Part shown: in pieces, positions 1 through 8,507 of the stretch | Numbering within the stretch: position 1 is the first letter of the stretch | How the letters are laid out: every line of letters starts with the position of its first letter | The notes under the pieces: generated by a model | What the model saw: the letters and a program-made list of their open reading frames with translations, nothing else | Database searches by the model: none | Told to the model about the DNA's origin: nothing | From: Arthrobacter sulfonylureivorans | Lineage (GTDB): Bacteria > Actinomycetota > Actinomycetes > Actinomycetales > Micrococcaceae | Assembly: GCA_004000035.1 (NCBI GenBank) | Contig: RJAE01000005.1 | Span: 186,001-250,000, forward strand | Length of the DNA: 64,000 nucleotides | Direction: 5' to 3' | Program-made: the position numbers and the translations under genes

Positions 1-1931
1 TTTTCCGAATACTCGCTCATGTCGATCCGGACCATGGCGCGTTCGTCGTCGAACAGGAAGTCCGCCAGCGCCTTGGCCAGCTCCGTCTTGCCGACGCCGG
101 TGGGCCCCAGGAAGAGGAACGAGCCGGTGGGCCGGTCCGGGTCGCTGATCCCCGCCCTCGCGCGCCGCACGGCGTCGGACACGGAAGCAACGGCTTGGCT
201 CTGGCCGATCAGCCGGGAGCCGATGAACTCCTCCATGTGCAGCAGCTTCTGACTTTCGCCCTGCAGCATGCGGCCGGCCGGGATGCCGGTCCACGCCGAG
301 ATGACTTCGGCGATGTCGTCCGCGGTCACTTCTTCGGAGACCATCAGGTCGCGGCCGGCGCCGCCCTGCTCTTCGGCAGCCTGGGCTTTGGCCAGTTCCT
401 TCTCCAGCGTCGGGATCTCGCCGTACAGGATCCGGGAAGCCTCCGCCAGGTCGCCCTCGCGCTGGGACTTGTCCGCCTGCGAGCGCAGCTCGTCCAGCTT
501 CGCCTTCAGGTCGCCCACCCGGTTCAGCCCGGCCTTCTCCGCTTCCCAGCGGGAGTTGAGGCCGGCCAGTTGTTCCTTCTTGTCCGCCATGTCGGCGCGC
601 AACGCTTCCAGCCGCTCCCGCGAGGCCGCATCCGTTTCATTAGCCAGCGCCAGCTCTTCCATGGTGAGGCGGTCGACGGCGCGGCGCAGCTGGTCGATCT
701 CCTCCGGCGCCGAATCGATTTCCATCCGCAGCCGCGAGGCGGCCTCGTCCACCAGGTCAATGGCCTTATCCGGCAGTTGCCGGCCGGAGATGTAGCGGTT
801 GGACAGCGTCGCGGCGGCCACCAGGGCCGAGTCGCCGATCGAAACCTTGTGGTGCGCCTCGTAGCGCTCCTTGAGCCCACGCAGGATGCCGATGGTGTCC
901 TCCACGCTCGGCTCGCCCACGTAAACCTGCTGGAAGCGGCGCTCCAGCGCCGGGTCCTTCTCGATGTTCTCGCGGTATTCGTCCAGCGTGGTGGCCCCGA
1001 TCAGCCTCAGCTCGCCGCGGGCCAGCATCGGCTTGAGCATGTTGCCGGCGTCCATCGATCCCTCGGATGCCCCCGCGCCCACCACCGTGTGGATCTCGTC
1101 GATGAAGGTGACGATCTGCCCGTCGGAGTTCTTGATCTCCTCCAGCACGGCCTTCAGCCGCTCCTCGAACTCGCCCCGGTACTTGGCGCCGGCCACCATG
1201 GCGGCGAGGTCCAGCGACATCAGCGTCTTGCCGCGCAGCGATTCGGGCACGTCGCCGGCCACCATCCGCTGTGCCAGCCCCTCCACCACGGCGGTCTTGC
1301 CGACGCCGGGCTCGCCGATCAGCACCGGATTGTTCTTGGTCCGGCGCGAGAGCACCTGGATTACGCGGCGGATTTCAGCGTCGCGGCCGATCACCGGATC
1401 CAACTTGCCGGACCGCGCGATGGCGGTCAGGTCGGTGCCGAATTTCTCCAGCGCCTGGAATGTATTCTCGGGATCCGCGCTGTTGACCTTCCGGTCTCCG
1501 CGCACACCGGGCAGGGCGGCGAGCAGCGCCTCATGGGAGGCCCCGGCGTCGCGCAGGATCTTCCCGACGGCGGCACTGTCCGTCGAGAGCCCCAGCAGCA
1601 GGTGTTCGGTGGAGACATAGGAATCCCCCAGCTTCTCGGCCTCCTGCTGTGCCGCCTGCACCGCCTGGAGTAAACCCCGGGAATACTGTGCCTGGGCTAC
1701 GGAAGACCCCGACGACGACGGCAGCGCCTTGATCGCGGTACTCGCCTGCACGCTCACCGAATCCGGATCGGCCCCGGCTGACTTCAGCACGGCAACGGCC
1801 ACGCCGTCGCGCTGGTCCATCAGCGCCTTGAGCAGGTGGGCCGGCTCGATCTGCGGATTGCCCGCCGTCGACGCATTCATGGCGGCGGCCGACAGCGCTT
1901 CTTGGCTCTTGGTGGTGAATTTAGCGTCCAA
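1..1931 (-). CDS. clpB: ClpB disaggregase, N-terminal part (3' end outside window)
   Basis: Hexameric AAA+ disaggregase that works with DnaK/DnaJ/GrpE to resolubilise aggregated proteins in the cytoplasm. About 643 of the usual ~860 residues are present. Visible in order: double Clp-N repeat (about 1-145), first AAA+ domain with Walker A GEPGVGKT near residue 207 and Walker B FIDEIHT, the charged middle coiled coil (about 400-520), and the start of the second AAA+ domain with [12 protein letters not shown]. The reading frame is open to the window edge. The first codon is read as TTG (1929-1931, reading [13 protein letters not shown]), because the conserved ClpB N-terminus begins there and a GGGAGA ribosome site lies just upstream; no in-frame ATG fits. 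A HAIR operator lies about 70 bp upstream. Confidence 0.97.
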   Translation of the reverse strand, partial: MDAKFTTKSQEALSAAAMNASTAGNPQIEPAHLLKALMDQRDGVAVAVLKSAGADPDSVSVQASTAIKALPSSSGSSVAQAQYSRGLLQAVQAAQQEAEKLGDSYVSTEHLLLGLSTDSAAVGKILRDAGASHEALLAALPGVRGDRKVNSADPENTFQALEKFGTDLTAIARSGKLDPVIGRDAEIRRVIQVLSRRTKNNPVLIGEPGVGKTAVVEGLAQRMVAGDVPESLRGKTLMSLDLAAMVAGAKYRGEFEERLKAVLEEIKNSDGQIVTFIDEIHTVVGAGASEGSMDAGNMLKPMLARGELRLIGATTLDEYRENIEKDPALERRFQQVYVGEPSVEDTIGILRGLKERYEAHHKVSIGDSALVAAATLSNRYISGRQLPDKAIDLVDEAASRLRMEIDSAPEEIDQLRRAVDRLTMEELALANETDAASRERLEALRADMADKKEQLAGLNSRWEAEKAGLNRVGDLKAKLDELRSQADKSQREGDLAEASRILYGEIPTLEKELAKAQAAEEQGGAGRDLMVSEEVTADDIAEVISAWTGIPAGRMLQGESQKLLHMEEFIGSRLIGQSQAVASVSDAVRRARAGISDPDRPTGSFLFLGPTGVGKTELAKALADFLFDDERAMVRIDMSEYSE

Positions 1932-1998
1932 CGCTCATCTCCCTTTTCCCTCCGTGATGGATCCGGCCAGCCGCAGCGGTGCTGGTCAAATTGGCTAA

Positions 1999-2019
1999 CT
2001 TGAGTCTAGTCAACTCAAC
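1999..2019 (-). promoter_or_regulatory. HAIR operator (HspR site) upstream of clpB
   Basis: The sequence CTTGAGT-N7-ACTCAAC matches the actinobacterial HAIR consensus CTTGAGT-N7-ACTCAAG at 13 of 14 arm positions. It lies 68-88 bp upstream of the clpB start, where HspR would repress clpB together with the dnaK operon. No convincing -35/-10 pair was assigned here. Confidence 0.85.
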
Positions 2020-2161
2020 TTTCAAAGTAAAGTTATCCACAGGCTGCGGCACCCGTTGACACCTACCATCCTGTCCCTACCCCGGCCTGCCCGGAAGTGC
2101 CCCGGACGCCTAGGCTGTAGGCAGGACGTGCTCAAATATTCTGAACCGAGGTGGGCGGTCA

Positions 2162-2689
2162 ATGGAAACGATGCTGGAAACGGCCCGGCTGCTGCTGAAC
2201 CAGCCGACTCCCGGAGACATCGACGCCATGTTCCGCATCCTTTCCGACCGGCGCACCACGCGCTTCAATCCTTCGGACGCGCTGCAATGGAATGAGGAAG
2301 CCGACGGCCTGTTCCAGCGCTGGGAAGCGCAGTGGGAGAACCACGGGGTGGGCTACTTCGCCGTCCGCCTGCCCGGCCGCGAAGAACCCATCGGTTTCGC
2401 CGGGGTCAAGCACGTCTCGTTGTCCGGCCGGCCGGTGCTGAACCTCTATTACAGGTTCGACCCCGCCGTGTGGCACCGAGGTTACGGGCGCGAGGCGGTG
2501 GGCGCCGTCGTCGTTCATATCAATGAGTTCCTGGAGCTGCCGCCCGTCCTGGCGCTGGTTCATCCGGACAACGCCGCCTCCATCCGCATCGTCACGTCGC
2601 TGGGCTTCGAACGCCATGCGGCGGCTGCCATCAGCGGCCCGGACGGCTACCAAGATGCATATGTGCTGAACTGGGACCGGCAGCTTTAG
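2162..2689 (+). CDS. GNAT-family N-acetyltransferase (RimJ/RimL type)
   Basis: Probable acetyl-CoA-dependent N-acetyltransferase of 175 residues, the normal size for the RimJ/RimL-like branch. It opens with the typical beta-strand METMLETARLLL and an LSDRRTTRFNP segment. The central part has FDPAVWHRGYGREAV, the R/Q-x-x-G-x-G/A acetyl-CoA pyrophosphate loop around residues 103-115, and ends with HPDNAASIRIVTSLGFE, the usual motif B region. The substrate cannot be told from sequence. A TATTCT hexamer at about 2137-2142 could be its -10 element. hutD follows 19 bp downstream on the same strand, so the two are probably co-transcribed. Confidence 0.85.
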   Translation: METMLETARLLLNQPTPGDIDAMFRILSDRRTTRFNPSDALQWNEEADGLFQRWEAQWENHGVGYFAVRLPGREEPIGFAGVKHVSLSGRPVLNLYYRFDPAVWHRGYGREAVGAVVVHINEFLELPPVLALVHPDNAASIRIVTSLGFERHAAAAISGPDGYQDAYVLNWDRQL

Positions 2690-2708
2690 TATCCGGACAA
2701 GGAGTCCC

Positions 2709-3269
2709 ATGGAAATCATCCCTGCAGCGTCGCTGAAGGAACAGCGGTGGCGGAACGGCGGCGGAGTGACCCGGGAGGTGGCCGCCGGCGACGTTGGCGC
2801 TGACGGGCTCCCGGCGTGGCGGCTGAGCCTGGCGGACATCGGTACCGACGGCAGCTTCTCCGAGTTTCCCGGCATGGACCGGATCTTCACCGTGGTGGAC
2901 GGCGACGTCGCCTTCCTGACCGTGGACGGAACCCAGCACCAGATGGAGCGCTTCCGGCCGTTCCGGTTCGACGGCGGCAGCAGCGCCGAATGCAGCCTGC
3001 CCACCGGACCGTGCCGTGCGCTGAACGTGATGGCACGCCGCGGGGCCTGGGGTGCGGGGCTGTTGATCGTCGAACTCTCCAAGAAGCGGCCGCTGGCCGT
3101 TTCGGACAGACAGTTCCTGGTGCTGCTGCAGGGCCAGGCGCAGGCGACGGCGGACGGCACGGCCCACCCGCTGAAAACCTACGACACAGTGGCCGGCTCG
3201 GCGGTTCCCGCGGAGGTCAGCGGGCGCGGCTTCGCGGCGCTGGTCTCGGTTTATCCGGACGAGGACTGA
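2709..3269 (+). CDS. HutD/Ves family protein
   Basis: A 186-residue double-stranded beta-helix (cupin-fold) protein of the HutD/Ves family. Diagnostic parts are the N-terminal KEQRWRNGGGVTREVAAG, the RLSLADI segment, and FSEFPGMDRIFTVVDGD, which together mark this family. HutD is associated with histidine utilisation in proteobacteria, but no hut gene lies nearby, so its role here is unknown. The start is preceded by an AAGGAG ribosome site (about 2699-2704). It ends convergently to the yceI-like gene with a short tandem repeat in between. Confidence 0.85.
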   Translation: MEIIPAASLKEQRWRNGGGVTREVAAGDVGADGLPAWRLSLADIGTDGSFSEFPGMDRIFTVVDGDVAFLTVDGTQHQMERFRPFRFDGGSSAECSLPTGPCRALNVMARRGAWGAGLLIVELSKKRPLAVSDRQFLVLLQGQAQATADGTAHPLKTYDTVAGSAVPAEVSGRGFAALVSVYPDED

Positions 3270-3283
3270 GCGCGGCTCATTGA

Positions 3284-3315
3284 CTGGTGACCAGGCCGGC
3301 TGGTGACCAGGCCGG
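3284..3315. repeat. Perfect tandem 16-bp duplication
   Basis: The 16-mer CTGGTGACCAGGCCGG occurs twice head to tail (3284-3299 and 3300-3315) between the convergent hutD-like and yceI-like genes. Each copy holds the palindrome GGTGACC flanked by CTG/CAG. It may be a recent slippage duplication. Confidence 0.9.
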
Positions 3316-3366
3316 CGAAGGTCGCGGCCTCCGGCCAGGCGTGGTCAGGACTCTCTTACTGCCCGC

Positions 3367-3933
3367 TTACCGCCCGGCGGCGGACTCTACCTTGACGGCG
3401 GAGACCTCGAATTCCAGCATCACGCGGTCCGAAACCAGCATGCCGCCCGAGTCCAGTGCCGTGTTCCACTTGACCCCGAACTCTTGGCGGTCGATGCGCC
3501 GGGAACCTTCGAAGCCTGCGCGCAGCTGGCCGCCGGGGTCCCGTTCCACGCCGATGAAGTCGATCGGCACCGCCACCTGCTTGGTGACGCCGCGGATGGT
3601 GAGGTCGCCGTTCACAATAAAGTTTCCGGCCTCCACCTGGTCGATCCGGGTGCTGACGAACGTGATCTCCGGGTAGTTTGGCGCGTCGAAGAAGTCGTTG
3701 GTCCGCAGGTGCTCGTCGCGCTGCGGGCTGCGGGTATCGATGCTGGCGACCTTGATGATGAGCCTGACCGAGGAATTGGCAGGGTTGTCCACGTCTGCGT
3801 GGATGACGCCCTCGATGTCGTTGAACGCTCCCCGGACTTTGGTCACCATGGCGTGGCGGGTGGAAAAGCCGATGCGCGTATGCGCCGGATCGAACCGCCA
3901 CTCGCCGGATAGATCCGAAGTCAGTTCGGACAT
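3367..3933 (-). CDS. YceI-family lipocalin-like protein
   Basis: A 188-residue protein of the YceI family, an extended lipocalin-like barrel that binds isoprenoid-type lipids in characterised members. Family hallmarks are GEWRFDPAHTRIGFSTRHAMVTKVRGAF at the N-terminus and the strand series VASIDTRSPQRDEHL and FFDAPNYPEITFVST. No signal peptide is seen, so this one is probably cytoplasmic, as in many actinobacterial homologues. The ATG at 3931-3933 has a strong GGAGGAGG ribosome site 8-9 bases upstream; longer in-frame starts lack one. The natural ligand is unknown. Confidence 0.92.
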   Translation of the reverse strand: MSELTSDLSGEWRFDPAHTRIGFSTRHAMVTKVRGAFNDIEGVIHADVDNPANSSVRLIIKVASIDTRSPQRDEHLRTNDFFDAPNYPEITFVSTRIDQVEAGNFIVNGDLTIRGVTKQVAVPIDFIGVERDPGGQLRAGFEGSRRIDRQEFGVKWNTALDSGGMLVSDRVMLEFEVSAVKVESAAGR

Positions 3934-4153
3934 GGCAGAGCCTCCTCCTCGTGGGCACAGGCGCTGTCTCCCCCAATGACTGAACGATGCGCCTGGCCGT
4001 CCCCTTCAGCCGCGTGCGGCTCGTGTGGTAATTCCAACACATAATGGGGAGCAATGCACCACATTGACGCTGAAATTCCGAGCCGGTCCTCCGGCGGCAA
4101 ACGCGCGCGCGCCCGGTGTGCTCCAGCCCCTGTCCCGGCCCGCCGGGGACCAA

Positions 4154-4166
4154 TACACTGATGCCA
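4154..4166 (+). promoter_or_regulatory. Leaderless promoter: -10 TACACT, 6 nt, ATG
   Basis: TACACT (4154-4159) is followed by exactly six bases and then the ATG at 4166, so transcription should begin at the start codon itself. No Shine-Dalgarno sequence is present. Confidence 0.5.
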
Positions 4167-4636
4167 TGACCACCGCGAACGAGATGCCGTCATCAACTAC
4201 CCAGTTACCGGCGGACGATTGCTGGAAATTGTTCCGCAGCGCCGACTTCGGCCGGCTCGGAGTCATCGTCGAGTCCCACCCGGAGATCTTCCCTGTCAAT
4301 TACGTGGTGGACCACGGAAGCATAGTGTTCCGTTCCGCCCCGGGAACCAAGCTCGACGCTGCCTTAGCGAATGAGGTAGCGATGGAGGTCGACGGCTTCA
4401 ATCCGGACACCAGCGTCGCGTGGAGCGTGGTGGCGCGAGGCAGCGCCCAGCGGATGACCAGCATCGACGACGTGCTGGAATCGGCCATGCTGCCGCTGTT
4501 CCCGTGGCAGTCCGGCGAGAAGAACAATTTCGTCCGTATCGTCCCCTCCGTCGTGACCGGACGGCGGTTTGTTGTGCCGGCCTCGGCCCGCCGCGGCCCG
4601 GGGCTCAGCGACAGCCACCGGTTCCGGATCGAGTAG
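4166..4636 (+). CDS. Pyridoxamine 5'-phosphate oxidase-family protein
   Basis: A 156-residue split-barrel flavin-binding protein of the PPOX-like family. Typical segments are CWKLFRSADFGRLGVIV, EIFPVNYVVDHGSIVFRSAPGTKLDAAL and VAWSVVARGSAQRM, the fold that binds FMN, F420 or heme. Whether it is an enzyme is not shown by sequence. The reading frame is open 47 codons further upstream, but those residues are unlike the family. The ATG at 4166 is preceded by a leaderless -10 element and marks the start of conserved sequence. It ends about 90 bp before the convergent yccF-like gene. Confidence 0.85.
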   Translation: MTTANEMPSSTTQLPADDCWKLFRSADFGRLGVIVESHPEIFPVNYVVDHGSIVFRSAPGTKLDAALANEVAMEVDGFNPDTSVAWSVVARGSAQRMTSIDDVLESAMLPLFPWQSGEKNNFVRIVPSVVTGRRFVVPASARRGPGLSDSHRFRIE

Positions 4637-4723
4637 GACGCTGCCCGGCGGCCGATGCGCGCGGCCCGGTAGGACGCGCCCGGCTTGGCGACTTCGCCCA
4701 CCCGCCCGGGCAAGCCGTGGAGA

Positions 4724-5155
4724 TCAGCGCCAGTTGGCAGTGCCCGGCTGATAGCCGGCGACAAAACCGCGGAACGTCCGATCGGTGGACACTATCTCCT
4801 TGCCCAGCGGCGTGAGGGAGACCGGAATCATTTTCAGGTTCGCAATCGCCAGCGGGATTCCGATGATGGTGATGGCCTGCGCGATGGCGGTCAGCACATG
4901 CCCGATCGCGATCCAGATGCCGGCAACCAGTAACCAGATGATGTTTCCCAGCGTGGACAGGAAGTAGGTGCGTCCGCCTCGATCCACCACCATGCGCCCG
5001 AACGGCCACAACGCGTAGCCTGCAATCCGGAACGACGCGATGCCGAATGGGATGGTCACGATCAGCAGGCAGCACACAATGCCGGCCAGGAAGTATCCCA
5101 AGGCCAGCCAGATGCCGCCGAAGAGCAGCCAGATAATGTTCAGAAGGGCCTTCAT
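4724..5155 (-). CDS. YccF domain-containing inner membrane protein
   Basis: A 143-residue membrane protein made of two tandem copies of the YccF domain: LLNIIWLLFGGIWLALGYFLAG near the N-terminus and LGNIIWLLVAGIWIAIGHVLTA about 70 residues later, each followed by a GIA/GIPLA segment. About four transmembrane segments are predicted. Function is unknown for the family. The ATG at 5155 is chosen because upstream in-frame sequence is not family-like; CAGAAT lies exactly six bases before it (5162-5167 on the complementary strand), a weaker leaderless-type promoter. Confidence 0.85.
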   Translation of the reverse strand: MKALLNIIWLLFGGIWLALGYFLAGIVCCLLIVTIPFGIASFRIAGYALWPFGRMVVDRGGRTYFLSTLGNIIWLLVAGIWIAIGHVLTAIAQAITIIGIPLAIANLKMIPVSLTPLGKEIVSTDRTFRGFVAGYQPGTANWR

Positions 5156-5582
5156 CCCACTATTCTGACTGCTGCTGCCGCCGACCGCTATGCGGGGCGC
5201 CCCTGAATAACCCCTGAGCTGCAAGGCCCTGCCCTCCAGCGATCGGAAAGCGGGCGTGGCCCCGTGTGGGGCGCCCATCCATCGCCCAGGTCAGGGCTAG
5301 GCGCCGAGATCATCCTCCACGGCCCCTGCCCTCGTCGTTAGGACGGGGGTCCTCGCCGAGATCACCCCCCACACCCCCTGATATGGACGACGACGATGCA
5401 TCTGGCCACGGATCACCCCGCCTGCGGCAGCGAAGGCACCCGGCAGCGAAGGCACCGTGCAGCCAGGGCCGCGGGCAGCACGAAGGCCGCGGGGTAGCCC
5501 TTCCGAATGGAGGGTCAGCCCTGCGGCCTTCGTTAGTGCGGATGGGTCCGGAGCCGGGCCCCGGCCCGGCTAGCCGGCTTGG
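5156..5582. other. Gene-free stretch with short repeats
   Basis: No gene was found. Two kinds of repeat are present: a near-identical 19-mer CGCCGAGATCA-type pair (5302-5320 and 5354-5372, two mismatches), and a perfect tandem 16-bp duplication of CGGCAGCGAAGGCACC (5425-5440 and 5441-5456). It lies downstream of the helicase gene and upstream of yccF, so it may hold the helicase transcript end and the yccF promoter. Confidence 0.6.
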
Positions 5583-7334
5583 CTAGCTGGTCCGGCGCTT
5601 CTCCTGCGACGCCGGAGCCGTTGCGCGGCGCGGTCCACGCCGTGCCGGACGCTCGGCAGCCGGTGTTTCGGAGCGGTACACCGGACGGGTGCCGCCGGCA
5701 GAACGCTGCGAACCGCCGGCGGCGCGCTGGGCGCCGCCCGTGCGACCGGCACCGCCGGAGCGTGCGCCCGAGCCGGCGCGGCTACCTGCTGCGGCCTGGC
5801 CCTGGCGCCCGCCGGAGCCCGAGTTGCCGGTGGCGCTCCGGTGGCTGCCGTGGCTGGGGGCCGCAACGTCCTGTGAGCGGCCACCACGGTTCTCGCCGCG
5901 CGAGGACTGGCGCTGGCCGCCCTCGGACCGACCGCCACGCGCGGCGCCGGCCTGCTGGCGGGCTTCGCCGGCGCGGGCTCCTTCGCCGGCGCGGGCTCCT
6001 TCGCCGGTGCGGGCTCCTCCGCCACTGCGGGAGCCTCCGCCGCTGCGGCCACTGCCGGTTCGCAGGGCCCGCTTGCGCTGGGCGTTGGCGCCGGTAGAGG
6101 TACCGCCGCCGCGCTGGGGCTGCTTCGATGCCTGCTGCTGGGCCCGCAACTGCGGATCCACCGGTGCGGCGACTTCGCCCACCAGGTTCGCCAGCAGCTC
6201 GGAGGAGGCGGTGACGTTCTCGAAGGCCACGTCCACTCCGGCGGCCTTCATCAGTTTGCCGACTTCGAGACGCTGTTCCGGCAGCGCCAAGGTCACCACG
6301 GTGCCGTCGGAACCGGCGCGGGCGGTCCGGCCGGAGCGGTGCAGGTACGCCTTGTGCTCGGTGGGCGGGTCCACGTGGATCACCAGTTCCACCTCGTCCA
6401 CGTGCACGCCGCGGGCCGCCACGTCGGTGGCCACCAGCACGCGCACGCCGCCGGTGGAGAACTCGGCCAGATTGCGGTCACGGGCGTTCTGCGACAGGTT
6501 GCCGTGCAGGTCCACAGCCGGGATGCCGGCAGCTGTGAGGGCCTTGGCCAGCTTGCGGGCGTGGTGCTTGGTGCGGGTGAACAGCACGCGTCGGCCGGTG
6601 CCGGCGGCGAGCTTGTTGAGCACCTGCTTCTTTTCCGAAGCATCGCGGGTCACCAGCACGTGGTGTTCCATCGTGGTGACCGCGGCCTGCGGGTCGTCCA
6701 CGGAGTGGGTCAGCGGGCTGGACAGGTAACGCTGCACCAGCTTGTCCACGCCGTTGTCCAGCGTGGCGGAGAACAGCATGCGCTGGCCGCCGGTCGGTGT
6801 GGTGTCCAGCAGCTTCTTCACCACGGGCAGGAAGCCCAGGTCGGCCATGTGGTCTGCCTCGTCCAGGACGGTGATTTCCACCGATTCCAGCGTGATGATC
6901 TTCTGCTTCATCAGGTCTTCAAGCCGGCCGGGGCAGGCAATCACAATGTCGACGCCGGCGCGCAGCGCCTTTTCCTGCCGCTGCTGCGAAACGCCGCCGT
7001 AGATCACGGTGGTGTTCAGGCCCAGCTCGACGGCCAACGGTTCAATGGTGTTGTTAAGCTGCGTGGCCAACTCGCGGGTCGGCGCCAGCACCAGGCCCAG
7101 CGGGCGTCCCGGCTTGCGGAAATGGGCGGCTTCGCGCTCGGCCAACCGTGCCACCAGCGGCAGCGCGAAGGCCAGGGTCTTGCCGGACCCGGTGCGGCCG
7201 CGGCCCAGCACGTCGCGGCCGGCCAGCGTATCGGGCAGCGTCTCGGTCTGGATGGGGAAGGGGGCCTCAATGCCATCGGCGGCGAGCTTCGAAACGAGGG
7301 GCTTGGGCACGCCAAGGGCAGCAAAAGTAGTCAT
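5583..7334 (-). CDS. DEAD-box ATP-dependent RNA helicase with long basic tail
   Basis: A 583-residue DEAD-box RNA helicase. Motifs in order are the Q-motif region FPIQTETLPDTLAG, Walker A GRGRTGSGKT, PTRELATQL, DEAD in VLDEADHMADLGF, SAT in LFSATLD, and in the second RecA domain TDVAARGVHV and HRSGRTARAG. The core ends near residue 370. The last ~200 residues are low-complexity and rich in Arg, Gly, Ser and Ala, like the RNA-binding tails of RhlE-type helicases, and contain a threefold hexapeptide repeat. Likely roles are RNA remodelling, ribosome assembly or cold adaptation. There is no strong Shine-Dalgarno site at the ATG. It is divergent from trmB across ~240 bp. Confidence 0.95.
   Translation of the reverse strand: MTTFAALGVPKPLVSKLAADGIEAPFPIQTETLPDTLAGRDVLGRGRTGSGKTLAFALPLVARLAEREAAHFRKPGRPLGLVLAPTRELATQLNNTIEPLAVELGLNTTVIYGGVSQQRQEKALRAGVDIVIACPGRLEDLMKQKIITLESVEITVLDEADHMADLGFLPVVKKLLDTTPTGGQRMLFSATLDNGVDKLVQRYLSSPLTHSVDDPQAAVTTMEHHVLVTRDASEKKQVLNKLAAGTGRRVLFTRTKHHARKLAKALTAAGIPAVDLHGNLSQNARDRNLAEFSTGGVRVLVATDVAARGVHVDEVELVIHVDPPTEHKAYLHRSGRTARAGSDGTVVTLALPEQRLEVGKLMKAAGVDVAFENVTASSELLANLVGEVAAPVDPQLRAQQQASKQPQRGGGTSTGANAQRKRALRTGSGRSGGGSRSGGGARTGEGARAGEGARAGEARQQAGAARGGRSEGGQRQSSRGENRGGRSQDVAAPSHGSHRSATGNSGSGGRQGQAAAGSRAGSGARSGGAGRTGGAQRAAGGSQRSAGGTRPVYRSETPAAERPARRGPRRATAPASQEKRRTS
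5963..6016 (-). repeat. 18-bp tandem repeat x3 inside helicase tail
   Basis: Three head-to-tail 18-bp units (5963-5980, 5981-5998, 5999-6016), the third with one base change. They encode a repeated EGARAG-type hexapeptide in the basic tail of the RNA helicase. Copy number of such repeats often differs between strains. Confidence 0.9.
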
Positions 7335-7559
7335 AATAAAGTGCGAATATCTTCCGGTCAGTGTCCCCGCGGCAGGTTAGCCCAGGGTCGCCGAAGAAAA
7401 ATCAGACAGTGCCAACCGCCCCGGATCAGCCCGGTCACGTCATCTGACGGAAAAGCGGCGGTGCAAATGAAAGCGTTCATCGACGCAGGAAAACGCGTCT
7501 ATTGCGTTTTCGAGTACCCCCAGTCTAACAGCACGGCCGGGCCGCACCCGCACTGGCGA

Positions 7560-7573
7560 TACGCTGGTAGGGA
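7560..7573 (+). promoter_or_regulatory. Leaderless promoter: -10 TACGCT, 7 nt, ATG
   Basis: TACGCT (7560-7565) is followed by seven bases and the trmB ATG at 7573, with no typical Shine-Dalgarno site. Confidence 0.45.
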
Positions 7574-8484
7574 TGACCAGCAACTCCCCCACCCCTGATT
7601 CTTCCGCGTACGACGACGGTGCGCGCCTCACGCCGCCCATCCACCTCGCCCAGCCGGTCAGCTTTGTGCGCCGCGGCTCGCGGCTGCAGGGCCGGCGCCA
7701 GCAGGCCTGGGACGAATACGCCCCGAAGTTCGCCGTCGACCTCCCCCGGGACGGCGGCGACACCACCGTGGACCCGGACTACGTCTTTGATGCGGCGGCA
7801 GCCTTCGGGCGCTCCGCGCCGCTGGTGGTAGAGATCGGCTCCGGCCTGGGGGAAGCCGTTTGCCATGCCGCCGAACAAGATCCGGAACGGAACTTCCTGG
7901 CCCTGGAGGTCTACCGTCCCGGGCTGGCGCAGACCCTGCTGCGGATCGGCCAGCGGGATCTGGCCAACGTCCGCGTTGCCCAGGTCAACGCACCGGACGC
8001 CCTGGCCACCATGCTGCCCGAGTCTTCGCTGTCCGAGCTCTGGGTGTTCTTCCCCGACCCGTGGCACAAGACCCGCCACCACAAGCGCCGACTGGTGCAG
8101 GAAAGCTTCGTGGAGCTCGCTGCGCGGGTGCTGCAGCCCGGCGGGACCTGGCGGCTGGCCACGGACTGGTCCGACTACGCCATCCAGATGCGCCGGGTCG
8201 TCGATGCCTCGCCGGACTTCAGCAACCTGCACGAAGGTGAGCGCACCGGCGCCGACAGCCCGTTGACCCAGGTCTGGGAGAGCGGTGTCGAAGGGGTCGT
8301 CGGCGGCGCGCCGGTCCGCGAGGGCAAGGTCCCCGTCAGCACCGGCAACGCCAGCACCGGCGAAGGCATGGACGAGCTGGGCGGCTGGGCACCCCGCTTC
8401 GACGGCCGGACCATGACCAGCTTCGAGCAGAAGGCGCACGACGCGGGACGGATGATCTTCGACCTCGCCTACCGCAGGAACTGA
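7573..8484 (+). CDS. trmB: tRNA (guanine-N7-)-methyltransferase
   Basis: SAM-dependent enzyme that makes m7G46 in the tRNA variable loop. It has 303 residues, longer than the ~240 usual in proteobacteria because of an N-terminal extension of ~50 residues and an insertion near residues 225-265. Visible family motifs are the SAM site VVEIGSGLGEAV, FLALEVYRPGL, and the signature LWVFFPDPWHKTRHHKRRLVQ around residues 155-175, followed by GGTWRLATDWSDYA. The C-terminal T-x-F-E-Q motif appears as RTMTSFEQKAH. Its start fits a leaderless promoter. It ends 23 bp from the convergent anti-sigma gene. Confidence 0.95.
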   Translation: MTSNSPTPDSSAYDDGARLTPPIHLAQPVSFVRRGSRLQGRRQQAWDEYAPKFAVDLPRDGGDTTVDPDYVFDAAAAFGRSAPLVVEIGSGLGEAVCHAAEQDPERNFLALEVYRPGLAQTLLRIGQRDLANVRVAQVNAPDALATMLPESSLSELWVFFPDPWHKTRHHKRRLVQESFVELAARVLQPGGTWRLATDWSDYAIQMRRVVDASPDFSNLHEGERTGADSPLTQVWESGVEGVVGGAPVREGKVPVSTGNASTGEGMDELGGWAPRFDGRTMTSFEQKAHDAGRMIFDLAYRRN

Positions 8485-8507
8485 TCCGCTCCGCTCCCCG
8501 GCCGGAC

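Noticed and set aside
195-1673. 492-codon plus-strand open frame opposite clpB
   Set aside because: Antisense shadow of clpB caused by high GC; no recognisable motif and the minus strand encodes an unmistakable ClpB.
7335-7572. Cold-shock or riboswitch leader upstream of the RNA helicase
   Set aside because: The 238-bp divergent region has no consensus element I could identify; it is left uncalled.
6339-7598. 419-codon plus-strand frame opposite the RNA helicase
   Set aside because: His/Gln-rich antisense translation with no family match; the minus strand carries all DEAD-box motifs.
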